DNA of 17,345 nt from Vibrio nitrifigilis. GTDB lineage: Bacteria > Pseudomonadota > Gammaproteobacteria > Enterobacterales > Vibrionaceae. The translations under genes and the position numbers were made by a program. Positions 1-7,831 of this stretch are shown piece by piece; position 1 is the stretch's first letter, and the number at the start of each line of letters is the position of its first letter. The notes beneath the pieces were generated by a model. It did not search any database and was not told where the DNA came from. It saw nothing but the letters and a program-made list of their open reading frames with translations. The stretch covers positions 1 to 17,345 of the forward strand of contig NZ_JADPMR010000005.1 of the NCBI RefSeq assembly GCF_015686695.1. Reading direction: 5' to 3'.

Positions 1-290
1 TTTCGACTGGGACAAGTCATCAACCAACTCTTCCATATTGTCTAGTATACGAATCGCTCGATTAAATACACGTTGACCATCTCGGTGAGCACACTCGCCG
101 AGTCGTTCTATGTAACAGCCGAGTATTGAGCGTTTTTCGAGAATTTGAATCCGTTTACCTCACATAAGCAGGAGAGACACCCAGCTCATCCGCCGCCATA
201 GCAAAACTTTCTTGGCGAACGACAGTGATTAACACATTAAGATCTTGAGGGAGGCGGAAAGTTATCCCGCACAGAAATTTGCGATTTCAT
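1..290 (-). pseudogene. LysR-family transcriptional regulator, N-terminal part, frameshifted and cut by window edge
   Basis: The N-terminal winged helix-turn-helix of a LysR regulator can be read on the minus strand by switching frame. In order it gives PQDLNVLITVVRQESFAMAA, DELGVSPAYV, SKRIQILEKR, LLHRTTRRV and FNRAIRILDNMEELVDDLSQ. The SPAYVSKRIQILE and LLHRTTRRV strings are typical of the DmlR/TtdR branch, whose characterised members control organic-acid genes (D-malate, tartrate). The likely start is the ATG at 288-290 (MKSQISVRDNF), in a different frame from the helix-turn-helix. At least four single-base shifts occur within 290 bases (near 250, 157, 131 and 85), while the protein sequence is otherwise well kept, so sequence error is as likely as real decay. 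The effector domain is outside the window. The target is unknown; the subgroup assignment is from motif memory. Confidence 0.7.
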
Positions 291-299
291 CAATATACA

Positions 300-370
300 G
301 TGTACGTATACACCCTTTCCTAAACGATAACATGAATAGCGATATAGTATCTGATTCACGCTGAAAGGGT
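300..370. promoter_or_regulatory. Spacer with inverted repeats before the LysR gene
   Basis: The 118-base gap between the response regulator and the LysR start holds a short dyad, GTGTA-CGTA-TACAC (300-313), ten bases upstream of the proposed ATG. An 8-base inverted repeat, ACCCTTTC (312-319) with GAAAGGGT (363-370), lies further out. LysR proteins often bind dyads at their own promoter, so autoregulation is possible, but nothing here proves it. Confidence 0.2.
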
Positions 371-408
371 TAAATTACTTTGGTTATACCTACAATTGTG
401 CAAGTGTT

Positions 409-1498
409 TCAGTTAATTTCAAACTTATCCACCAGCTCAACATTCACTGTTTCGCCATTAGCGATCTTTTTCGCAATATACAAAGCCGTCGTAAACGAAT
501 AGGGTTGCTCTAGCACCAACTGCTCGTTATTTTGGTTAAGCACACTTCAATGATAGGCGAAGGGAACGCCCATAAATGCAGCAAATAGGCACCGAGTTGC
601 TCCGAATTGGTATTAAATAGGTGCTCTTCTAAATGGCGAAATCATGTTTTTCACCACCAGAGGTTAAATACTTTTTCATTAGTTCTGGCAAAATTAAGGT
701 GCGAACAAATTCACCTATTTGATGTAAAACACCGATGAGAAACCCTGTATTGCTCTCTCCTTCCTTGGGGGCGAGTTTTGCCGTAAGGTTCGCAACAATT
801 AAACTGTGTTTGGCGTAAGTTTTCTAACGCTTTACTGGGTTTATGTTTATCCCCCACATAAGTTCCAGCATGGCAACAATATTTACCACTATTTGGGTTC
901 CGAGACGATTCAGCGCACCTTCAACACTGTTTATTTCGCTCTTGCCACGAAAAATGGCATTGTTGGCGATCTGAATTATTTGGCACATATCGCGGGGTCG
1001 TTTTGAATAACATCAGCGAGATCTTGGATTGAAGACTGCTCATCTTCGAGCATCACTTTTTTTTTTGGTACAAGTCTAGTGTTACCGGAAGTGAGGTTAT
1101 TGTCCCAATAGCATTTTGAATCAGACGATCCGGAAAACGTTCTAACATGTTAGAAATACGTTGAATTCCGCTTTCAGCATCGATGTAATCGCAAGGCTTC
1201 ATAAAATCTTGATGGGCATAAAACCCCGCCTCTTACTGTCATTTGTGGGTCAGCGTACCCAGAAAGTGAGGCACGTATTATCCAAGGGTATTTTTTGACT
1301 GACCTCTTCCAACAACTGCGAACCATCCATTTGCGGCATCATCATGTCCGAATATCAAATCACACTCTTCATAGGCCAGCTTTTCTAATGCTTCTTTACC
1401 GCTATTTGCCGTTATTTCTGAGCAGTGTCCGCGCTAAATAATGCTCGACGTAACCCATTTAAAACGAGTTGATCATCATCCACTAATAAGATTTTCAT
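409..1498 (-). pseudogene. Response regulator with REC and HDOD domains, many frameshifts
   Basis: Minus-strand gene of about 363 codons once frames are joined. It starts MKILLVDDDQLVLNGLRRAL (ATG 1496-1498), the acidic triad and first helix of a receiver domain. The phosphoacceptor region follows as YSDMMMPQMDGSQLLEEVSQ. The second half is an HDOD domain, with SEINSVEGALNRLGTQIVV, then GFLIGVLHQIGEFVRTLILP, and the end NVELVDKFEIN. HDOD proteins lack the catalytic residues of HD phosphodiesterases and usually act by protein contact in signalling. The gene follows the histidine kinase by 33 bases on the same strand, so the two form a natural two-component pair. Internal stops and shifts occur about every 100 bases, including at a T10 run near 1057-1066. 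No substitution-type decay is evident, so this could be an intact gene in poor sequence. Confidence 0.8.
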
Positions 1499-1531
1499 CC
1501 ACTTTATCCCTCGTCTGGTGACCATCGTTAA

Positions 1532-3508
1532 TTATAAGAGGGCGTTTTTTATCGTGAAGGTGGTTTTACTCCCACTTGAGATTTCTACGTTTATATCTCC
1601 GTTATGTTATCAACAATTGTCGAGTAAACATGACTTAATCCCTGCCCCAGAACCTTGACACCCACCTCTCTTGGGGGTAAAAAGGGATCAAATATTCTAT
1701 CAATAATGTCCTCGCGGTATTTCCTGACCCCATTATACACGTAATGGTATAACAGCATGATGCTTTGAACGCCAGGGTCTTGTGAGTGTGATAACCCCTT
1801 GAAAATCTGTACGATTCGTTTTTTGATCCTCATCGCATGAATCCCGCAGTTCGACAGCAAATTCAACACCACTTGGTTGAATAAATCTCGGTAACATGGA
1901 ACCGAGCTTAACTCATCACTCAATGTCCGTATTCACAACAGCTTTACCATTCCATTGAGAGCTTCCACCGTAATCGTTGCACGAATTGCTTCGGTTAATC
2001 AATATATTGTCAGCGGCGTTCTTCACTGGGATTAGTGAACGATTTCATCGCCTTGACGATACTGTTGACTTGCTTCATCCCATCCAGTGACTGCTCAACC
2101 GCTTGAGGTACTTCTTCGATAATAAACTTCAATTCTGGATCATTAAGGAGTGAAATCACTCTGTTTTGATAAGTGTGTGGATTCTTGAATGTCACGTTCA
2201 CTCGGTTGTAATAATCGATGCGTGTGTAACAGCCGTTTCAAATCCTTCTTTCAAAAAGGTGATGTTATTTGTCACGTATTGGGCTGGAGAATTTATCTCA
2301 TGAGCAACACCCGCCGATAGCTGGCCAATAGATTCCATCTTGTGCGTGCGCCGTAATTGTTGCTCTAACGACAACTGTTCAGTGATATCACGAATCAAAA
2401 GCGTGAATAACGCGTTATTCCCCTCTTGAACACTCATTCGCGACAAAGTAAATTCGCATGGGAATTGGGTTCCTTGATAAGTCATCGCCATGGTACGAAT
2501 ATGGCTTAAGTCGCTTAAACCACTGTAAGTTGGGCTAACCATATTGTTGATATCAAAGCTTGGTAAGATGGCTCTTAACCGCAATTTACTGATGGGGACA
2601 TTCGTCAATCCAAGCAATGTTTGCCCTACTGGATTAATACTCAGCACATCGCCTTGACTATTAATAATCAGCAATCCATCCATAAAACTATCGATGATGT
2701 CCTTTTCTCTCGACACCAACCGCTCTGTTACTTCTGAATCCTGCTGAATTTGCGATAACGTGGTCAGACTAAATAAAATCATCAGGATGAAAAAGGCCAT
2801 CACCAATGCGGTCATGGCGATCGCATCATTGTGAAAATGGATCACATTACCTTTAACAAGATCGCCTGAAACATGGAATTGCAAAGAAAACAGCGCGGTA
2901 TAAGGCAAAATGAAAATAGCCCCACCAAGAATACCGCCAATAACCACTCGCGACCTTAACGTCTGATGAGCCCGATTAGAAATTAACGACAACGAAATGG
3001 CTGTCAGCAGAAAGGTGCCACCTAGAGAGGTCAATAAACCACGTATGTCAATGTCACCTTCACCGGGCAATTCCAGCGCTTGTCTCGCTGCCAAAAGCAT
3101 AGCGACCATACCGGACGTAAAGATAAACGCAGCAAATATGGTATCTGACAAAGTTCGTTGCTCTTGCTGCAATAAGCCAAAGGTAAGCCAAGAACTAATG
3201 ATCGGCATAATAATCGAAGCAAAGAGTAAAATGGGGTGAAACTGAACATTAATAGGTACATCGATCGCAAGTAAACAAATATATTGTGTTACCCAAATTC
3301 CGGTGCCTAATAACACACTACTGATAAGACGCCATTTCGGTAAGGTATTCATATGTTTGGTTATCCAAGCACCTTGTAAAATGCTTAAACCACCAAAAGC
3401 GGCAAGAACAGATAACAGTAATGAAATTAATACCAAATATTGATTAAAGTGCCATTCCAAAGGGACGATCTGTGCACTATTCAAAGCCTGTTCATGCCAT
3501 AATTCCAC
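1532..3508 (-). pseudogene. Membrane sensor histidine kinase (seven TM, PAS, HisKA, HATPase), frameshifted in its C-terminal third
   Basis: The first 436 codons are open and start at GTG 3508, with GAGGAG six bases upstream. Seven hydrophobic segments lie at about 23-47, 60-82, 91-113, 123-146, 157-177, 187-211 and 228-251. They resemble the MHYT layout (GIWVTQYICLLA, then GMVAMLLAARQAL, then LPYTALFSL), but most Met/His ligands are replaced. A PAS domain spans about 265-380, then the H-box GQLSAGVAHEINSPAQYV with His403. After a shift near 2200-2220 the chain continues as EEVPQAVEQSLDGMKQV, FNQVVLNLLSN (N-box), REDIIDRIFDPF and GQGLSHVYSTIVD (G2 box). It ends VEISSGSKTTFTIKNALL at 1532. This gives about 658 residues. 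It is a probable phosphodonor for the downstream REC-HDOD protein. The signal sensed is unknown. Confidence 0.85.
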
Positions 3509-3604
3509 ACCATGCTCCTCATCGCTAAAAGCGGGTTACGCCCTAAGACTAAGCGTTGATAAAAAACACAATAATAAGTCAGACAAGTGTAGTACAAGAT
3601 CGCG

Positions 3605-3634
3605 AAGATCAACTCGGCCTACCGACGATCTTTT
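3605..3634. other. Imperfect hairpin in the divergent gap between the kinase and DUF2946 genes
   Basis: The 210-base divergent spacer must hold both promoters. It contains AAGATC (3605-3610) pairing with GATCTT (3627-3632), with an inner CGG-CCTA-CCG, followed by TTTTCCC. Read on the plus strand it resembles a weak attenuator ahead of the DUF2946 gene. A second copy of AAGATC lies just upstream (about 3597-3602), so the pairing is ambiguous. I see no clear metal-regulator box. Confidence 0.2.
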
Positions 3635-3718
3635 CCCACCGCCCTTACAGACAAAAACTCGCTTAAATGTAGCGCATATGTTATAAATCCGCACAATTAG
3701 AAACATTGAGATTGTAAG

Positions 3719-4132
3719 TTGTTAACAAGCAAGCAAATTCACAAGCATCAAAATAGATGGGTATGGCTACCAATTTGCGCCATTCTCCTTTTATATATAG
3801 CGCCTGTGGTCTCAATGGTTACCACCCTCTCTAGCGCGCATCAATGTGCTGAATACCAACAGCAAAAGGCAATACACCTCACGGTATCTAAGACCTCGAT
3901 GACAATGCAGACCGACCATCATCAAGGTTGGTGTCATTACTGCGATTTACAAAGCACATTACACGCCGCTTTTTTCCACTACCCCACTATAAAATACTCC
4001 GCGCCGATAGTGCGGGTTAGCTCACTGGCAACAGTACATTCTCTCCCCGCCCAAGCCCCCCAATATCGCTATCGTTCTAGAGCCCCCCCCCCCCCCGCCA
4101 CACAATTTTGTATAACTAGGCCTTTAGCCTAG
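3719..4132 (+). CDS. DUF2946-like small membrane protein with His/Cys metal-binding motif
   Basis: A 137-residue protein with an N-terminal membrane segment at about 14-34 (WVWLPICAILLLYIAPVV), then a soluble, His- and Cys-rich part. The core motif DHHQGWCHYCDLQSTLHA and the late SRAPP match the small DUF2946 family. In other Proteobacteria this family is often found beside TonB-dependent copper or iron receptors, and it is thought to be metal-linked; no biochemical role is established to my knowledge. The only start after an in-frame stop at 3707-3709 is TTG at 3719, with a weak ribosome site, so the start is uncertain. A C14 run near the end encodes Ala-Pro4 and makes the C-terminus unstable in frame. 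The PepSY gene follows 149 bases later on the same strand, suggesting a shared role in metal uptake or reduction. Confidence 0.6.
   Translation: MLTSKQIHKHQNRWVWLPICAILLLYIAPVVSMVTTLSSAHQCAEYQQQKAIHLTVSKTSMTMQTDHHQGWCHYCDLQSTLHAAFFHYPTIKYSAPIVRVSSLATVHSLPAQAPQYRYRSRAPPPPATQFCITRPLA
4083..4096 (+). repeat. Homopolymer tract of 14 cytosines inside the DUF2946 gene
   Basis: Fourteen consecutive C residues follow AGAG, within the codons for the SRAPPPP part of the preceding gene. Tracts this long slip readily in replication and in sequencing. With 14 C the protein ends ATQFCITRPLA; with 13 it would end PHNFV; with 15 it would end RHTILYN. Confidence 0.95.
4116..4132 (+). repeat. Hairpin CTAGGC-CTTTA-GCCTAG overlapping the DUF2946 stop codon
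   Basis: A perfect 6-base stem with a 5-base loop; its 3' arm ends in the TAG stop. No T run follows, so it is not an ordinary terminator. It may stabilise the mRNA end or be chance. A second hairpin of similar sequence lies 54 bases downstream. Confidence 0.4.
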
Positions 4133-4185
4133 TCAGCATTAACTGGCACAGGTATCTCAATGGAATTTGAGACAGACCAACTCAC

Positions 4186-4201
4186 CTAGCCACTTGGCTA
4201 G
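4186..4201 (+). repeat. Perfect hairpin CTAGCCA-CT-TGGCTAG between DUF2946 and PepSY genes
   Basis: A 7-base perfect stem with a 2-base loop. No poly-T follows. An additional small dyad, TCTCAA/TTGAGA, lies just before it at about 4155-4172. The three dyads in 90 bases make this spacer structured; it could be a processing or partial termination site that sets the ratio of the two genes. Confidence 0.4.
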
Positions 4202-4225
4202 CATTCAATCAAATTGGCTTAACGA

Positions 4226-4242
4226 CACTTTGATCAAAAGTG
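4226..4242 (+). promoter_or_regulatory. Near-palindrome CACTTTGATCAAAAGTG upstream of the PepSY gene
   Basis: A dyad centred on GATC with arms CACTTT and AAAGTG, offset by one extra A, 40 bases before the PepSY ATG. It resembles a regulator operator at a promoter position. The core has some likeness to FNR/CRP-type half sites (TTGAT/ATCAA), but the spacing is wrong for either. The regulator is unknown. Confidence 0.25.
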
Positions 4243-4281
4243 CCGTGATTTCGCCTATGCATAAATAATGAATCGCTCAAA

Positions 4282-5580
4282 ATGAACCAGCACTCTGATT
4301 TGATAGCGTTTATACGCCGCCTACATTTTTATATTGGCTTTTTTATTGGCCCATTTATTTTTATCGCCGCCTTAACGGGCACCTTGTATGTACTAACACC
4401 ACAATTGGAAGGTTGGGTGTATCATCATGAATTAACCGCCCCAGCTCAAGGCAAGGTTCAACCACTTAGCACACAAGTCAATGCAGCACTGCAGTCGCTT
4501 GATAAACCATTAACTATTAAGTCTGTTCGTCCGGCGCCTCAGCCCGGAGATACCACACGAGTACTCTTTCGTGACCCTACGTTAACAAAATATCGAGCCC
4601 GTACCGTGTTTGTTGATCCCGTATCGCTTGAAATACGTGGAACGTTAGCCAGTTATGGTACAAGTGGTGTATTGCCGCTGCGAATTGCCATTGATTTTAT
4701 GCACAAAGATTTATTGCTTGGTGATGTCGGAAGGTATTACAGTGAATTAGCAGCCTCTTGGATGTGGATAGCCGCATTGGGTGGCATTATCTTGTGGTGG
4801 CGACAGAAGGCCCCCAAACGTCGCACTAAGTTCAACACCTATGCCCGTCATCGTCATAATCACAGCCGAATCGGTATATGGATAAGCCTTGGACTCCTGT
4901 TCTTTTCTGCAACGGGATTAACTTGGTCTAAATGGGCCGGCGCTAATATCGCCCAATGGCGTCACACCATCGGTTGGGTAACTCCTACTCCTAGCCGTCA
5001 CATCCCACAGGCTAAAGCCGTACCAGTGACGATTCAAACGGAAAAGTTTGATGAAATACAGGCAACAGCGCGACATTTTGGTATTGATGCCAATAAAATT
5101 GAGATCGTTCCAGCCTACCAAAAGAACCAAGCATGGATGGTAAAAGAGATTGATCGTCGTTGGCCAACACAAGTCGATTCAGTCGCAATTAATCCACAAA
5201 ATTTGTCAGTGATCAGCCATGCCGAGTTTGAGAAATTCCCTCTAGTCGCCAAGCTAATTCGCTGGGGTATCGATGCCCATATGGGCGTTCTTTTTGGCCT
5301 GATAAATCAGATCATTTTGGCTCTGTTTGGCATTTCTCTTTGCTGTATTATCGTTTTCGGCTACGCCATGTGGTGGAAAAAACGACCACAAGCCGGCAAT
5401 GGTTTTACACCATTACGTCAAGCTTGGGCTCCACTTTCAATACCAATAAAGTGTCTGATTGCGTTAACAACTTTGGTATTAAGTTTGGCACTTCCAGTGC
5501 TTGGAATCAGCGTGATTTTATTTTGTGTTTTTGATGTTATTCGGTGGCAGTTAACGTCTGTTAGGGCTGAGCTAGTTTAA
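4282..5580 (+). CDS. PepSY-associated transmembrane protein (probable inner-membrane siderophore/metal reductase family)
   Basis: A 432-residue membrane protein. It opens with the family hallmark RRLHFYIGFFIGPFIFIAAL-TGTLYV (membrane segment about 14-36). A periplasmic PepSY-like region follows (about 60-125). Further membrane segments are SWMWIAALGGIILWW (about 158-173), SRIGIWISLGLLFFSATGLT (about 194-214), HMGVLFGLINQIILALFGIS (about 333-352, continuing to about 365) and a final hydrophobic stretch (about 390-420). Conserved histidines (RRLHF, HNHSR, DAHMG) are candidates for heme or metal contact. Members of this family usually sit beside TonB-dependent receptors and are proposed to reduce or process ferric-siderophore or other metals at the inner membrane. 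No receptor is next to it here, only the DUF2946 gene. The start ATG at 4282 has no strong Shine-Dalgarno. Confidence 0.8.
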   Translation: MNQHSDLIAFIRRLHFYIGFFIGPFIFIAALTGTLYVLTPQLEGWVYHHELTAPAQGKVQPLSTQVNAALQSLDKPLTIKSVRPAPQPGDTTRVLFRDPTLTKYRARTVFVDPVSLEIRGTLASYGTSGVLPLRIAIDFMHKDLLLGDVGRYYSELAASWMWIAALGGIILWWRQKAPKRRTKFNTYARHRHNHSRIGIWISLGLLFFSATGLTWSKWAGANIAQWRHTIGWVTPTPSRHIPQAKAVPVTIQTEKFDEIQATARHFGIDANKIEIVPAYQKNQAWMVKEIDRRWPTQVDSVAINPQNLSVISHAEFEKFPLVAKLIRWGIDAHMGVLFGLINQIILALFGISLCCIIVFGYAMWWKKRPQAGNGFTPLRQAWAPLSIPIKCLIALTTLVLSLALPVLGISVILFCVFDVIRWQLTSVRAELV

Positions 5581-5596
5581 TATCATGAGCTGTGAC

Positions 5597-5628
5597 AAAA
5601 AAAAGGCACATTAAGTGCCTTTTCTTAT
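5597..5628 (+). terminator. Rho-independent terminator after the PepSY gene
   Basis: The stem AAAAGGCAC (5601-5609) pairs perfectly with GTGCCTTTT (5615-5623) around the loop ATTAA, and the run TTTTCTT follows. It starts 17 bases after the stop codon. The A-rich 5' flank makes it partly bidirectional, and it insulates mqo from the metal-related pair. Confidence 0.9.
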
Positions 5629-5980
5629 GTTAAGAATAAGTGATAAATATCGCATTTGTGGTGTGTGTCAATGTAAACAGCATTAATAAATTCGTAACCA
5701 CTTGTTACTGGTTTTGATGGTGGTATATTGACTTGAAGTTCCTGCAGCAAATTTTGACGTAGAACAAAAAGCAGCAGTGAATTTACCCACATGAAACACA
5801 GACTCGATGCTCTTACTTCCTCCGAAACAACATCCGGCGGTTTTCATAGTTGAACATCATTATATTTAGCGATTGATTATTGCATCGCTTTTTGACGTGT
5901 GTCTTACGGGTAAGTTTGGACAAAAAAAGTAGCGGACAGGTTTAATTCGAACATTAGCAAGTGAAGAGATGTAATCCCCA
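5629..5980 (+). promoter_or_regulatory. Long upstream region of mqo
   Basis: About 350 bases without a recognised gene. A possible promoter is TTGTTA (5702-5707), a 16-base spacer, and TATATT (5724-5729), which would give a leader of roughly 245 bases. Within it is a 20-codon ORF (ATG 5791, stop 5851-5853; MKHRLDALTSSETTSGGFHS) with no good ribosome site. A hairpin with a T run (5868-5893) follows. GTAAC-CACTT-GTTAC near 5695-5709 overlaps the promoter candidate. A small RNA or regulated leader is possible; none of this is proven. Confidence 0.3.
5868..5893 (+). terminator. Weak terminator-like hairpin in the mqo leader
   Basis: AGCGAT (5868-5873) pairs with ATCGCT (5884-5889) around a 10-base loop and is followed by T5 then G. 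It has only a six-base stem, so it would be a weak terminator or attenuator, 88 bases before the mqo start. Confidence 0.35.
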
Positions 5981-7591
5981 ATGAAAAATGTAACTGGTCA
6001 TAATGGATTGAACCAGCAAGATTCTGACGCAAAGGAAGACGAGCTGGCAGACGTAGTTCTTATCGGTGGCGGCATAATGAGCGCAACCTTAGGAACTTTG
6101 TTAAAACAATTAGAACCTAATTGGAAAATTGAATTATTCGAACGACTAGGCGATGTTGCTCTCGAAAGTTCAAACGGCTGGAATAACGCTGGTACTGGTC
6201 ATTCTGCGTTGGCTGAGGCTAACTACACCCCTGAACAGAAAGATGGTCAGATCAATATTGATAAAGCCATCGCTATTTATGAACAATTCCAAATATCTCG
6301 TCAATTTTGGGCCTATTTAACCGAGCAAGGTTGGCTGAATAATCCATCTGAATTTATCACCAGTGTCCCACACATGAGCTTCGTTTGGGGCGACGATAAT
6401 GTGAACTTTTTACGCAAGCGTTATCAAGCACTTCACCGTAGCCCACTTTTTGATGGTATGGCTTACTCTGAAGATCCAGAACAAATTGCTTCATGGATTC
6501 CAGAAGTGATGGCTGGGCGCGATCCAAAGCAAACCATCGCTGCGACTCGTATGCGCATCGGCACTGATGTAAACTTCGGTGAACTCACTCGCCAAATGAT
6601 CACCCAACTAAAAGATAGTGCTGGCTTTAACTTACATCTCAATCACGAAGTTCGCGATATTGAACGTTTAGCAGATGGCTCATGGTCGATAGCCGTTGCG
6701 GATGGTAACCAACATAACCAAGTTCGCATAGTTAAAGCCAAACATGTCTTCATTGGTGCCGGCGGCGCTTCATTACGCCTACTACAAAAATCTGGCATTC
6801 CTGAAGCGAAAAATTACGCAGGATTTCCAGTTGGCGGACAATTTTTAGTCACAACGAATCCTGACGTTGTGCAAGCACACAGCGCGAAAGTCTACGGCAA
6901 AGCTTCTGTTGGCGCACCACCAATGTCCGTACCACATATTGATACTCGAGTTATTGATGGCAAGCGTATGTTGTTGTTTGGGCCCTTCGCGAGCTTTTCC
7001 AGCAAGTTCCTTAAAAATGGTTCTCTGACCGACCTGTTCAAATCATTAACGCCATACAACATGGTTCCCATGGCTCAAGTTGGCGTACATAATTTCAACT
7101 TAGTCAAATACTTAGTTGGGCAACTACGTCAAAGCGATGCTGATCGTCACCAAGCACTGTGTGACTTTTTCCCACAAGCTAAAGCCAATGATTGGACACT
7201 ATGCCAAGCAGGTCAACGCGTACAAATCATTAAAAAAGAGCCTGGGAAAGGTGGCCAACTACGTTTAGGTACCGAGTTAGTAAGTTCTAGCGATGGTAGT
7301 TTAACCGCGTTGCTCGGCGCATCACCTGGCGCATCGACTTCTGCTGCGATTATGCTTAATTTGCTTCAGCAATGTTTTGGTGAACAGATGGCAAGTGATT
7401 CATGGCAAAGCAAGATCCAAGAAATGATTCCATCATTTGGTCGTTCCTTGCATGATGATCCAGAACTCAACCAACAAGTTCTACGCCAAACCAGTGAGGT
7501 ACTTGGATTAGAGCACCATCTTGGCGAGCTTGATACTGCAGAAGAACAACCATCTGAAGCGCAACCTGACAGCCATATTCAATACGCTTAA
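5981..7591 (+). CDS. mqo: Malate:quinone oxidoreductase
   Basis: A 536-residue FAD enzyme that oxidises L-malate to oxaloacetate and passes electrons to the quinone pool. It is a peripheral protein on the inner face of the cytoplasmic membrane, and an alternative to NAD-dependent malate dehydrogenase in the TCA cycle. The FAD-binding motif VVLIGGGIMSATLGTLL lies at about 25-41, and the family block SSNGWNNAGTGHSALAEANY at 63-82. Further family blocks are RMRIGTDVNFGELTRQM and the end motif LLGASPGASTSAAIM, which closes the flavin fold. Length is near the E. coli protein. The first 20 residues are poorly conserved; the start ATG has GAAGAG about 12 bases upstream. It is a single-gene unit, flanked by a terminator before it and a strong palindrome after it. 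The frame is uninterrupted. Confidence 0.97.
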   Translation: MKNVTGHNGLNQQDSDAKEDELADVVLIGGGIMSATLGTLLKQLEPNWKIELFERLGDVALESSNGWNNAGTGHSALAEANYTPEQKDGQINIDKAIAIYEQFQISRQFWAYLTEQGWLNNPSEFITSVPHMSFVWGDDNVNFLRKRYQALHRSPLFDGMAYSEDPEQIASWIPEVMAGRDPKQTIAATRMRIGTDVNFGELTRQMITQLKDSAGFNLHLNHEVRDIERLADGSWSIAVADGNQHNQVRIVKAKHVFIGAGGASLRLLQKSGIPEAKNYAGFPVGGQFLVTTNPDVVQAHSAKVYGKASVGAPPMSVPHIDTRVIDGKRMLLFGPFASFSSKFLKNGSLTDLFKSLTPYNMVPMAQVGVHNFNLVKYLVGQLRQSDADRHQALCDFFPQAKANDWTLCQAGQRVQIIKKEPGKGGQLRLGTELVSSSDGSLTALLGASPGASTSAAIMLNLLQQCFGEQMASDSWQSKIQEMIPSFGRSLHDDPELNQQVLRQTSEVLGLEHHLGELDTAEEQPSEAQPDSHIQYA

Positions 7592-7609
7592 AGCCTAGCT
7601 TTCTATACC

Positions 7610-7642
7610 TTATACCCAAGTAACCTTGTTACTTGGGTATAA
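7610..7642 (+). repeat. Perfect 15-base inverted repeat after mqo (terminator-like or dispersed palindromic element)
   Basis: The arm TTATACCCAAGTAAC (7610-7624) and its exact complement (7628-7642) flank a CTT loop. No T run follows, only TAAACC, so it is not a classical terminator although it lies 19 bases past the mqo stop. Perfect stems of this kind that recur between genes are common in Vibrio, and I suspect a REP-like family. Only one copy is in this window. Confidence 0.7.
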
Positions 7643-7768
7643 ACCATATCAATAGTATTTGGGGTTAATCATACTTAGTGGCAATGGTAGGTTTTTCTAT
7701 CATTAAATTGGCAATCATCTCCCCCTTTATTCTTCTAATTTTATCCCCATATCTTCCTTAACAACTTA

Positions 7769-7800
7769 CACAGAGTTACGGTTTCTTACGACTCTCTGTG
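7769..7800 (+). promoter_or_regulatory. Leader hairpin or operator before the ene-reductase
   Basis: CACAGAG (7769-7775) pairs with CTCTGTG (7794-7800) across 18 bases, 32 bases before the GTG start and just upstream of the AAGGAGG ribosome site (7821-7827). It may be a repressor operator or a 5' leader stem. The rest of the 7643-7831 gap shows no gene. Confidence 0.3.
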
Positions 7801-7831
7801 GCTACTCACAAAATCTCTATAAGGAGGCGAC

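Noticed and set aside
806..1006. 66-codon plus-strand ORF
   Set aside because: It lies opposite the HDOD domain, whose family-specific protein (GALNRLGTQIVVNIV) reads on the minus strand here; no ribosome site.
1057..1066. T10 run in the REC-HDOD gene as a programmed frameshift site
   Set aside because: The gene has many other shifts without slippery sequence, so a special role for this one is not supported; sequence error fits better.
4268..4285. Five-codon ORF (ATG AAT CGC TCA AAA TGA) overlapping the PepSY start
   Set aside because: Too short and without a ribosome site; the ATGA overlap is likely chance.
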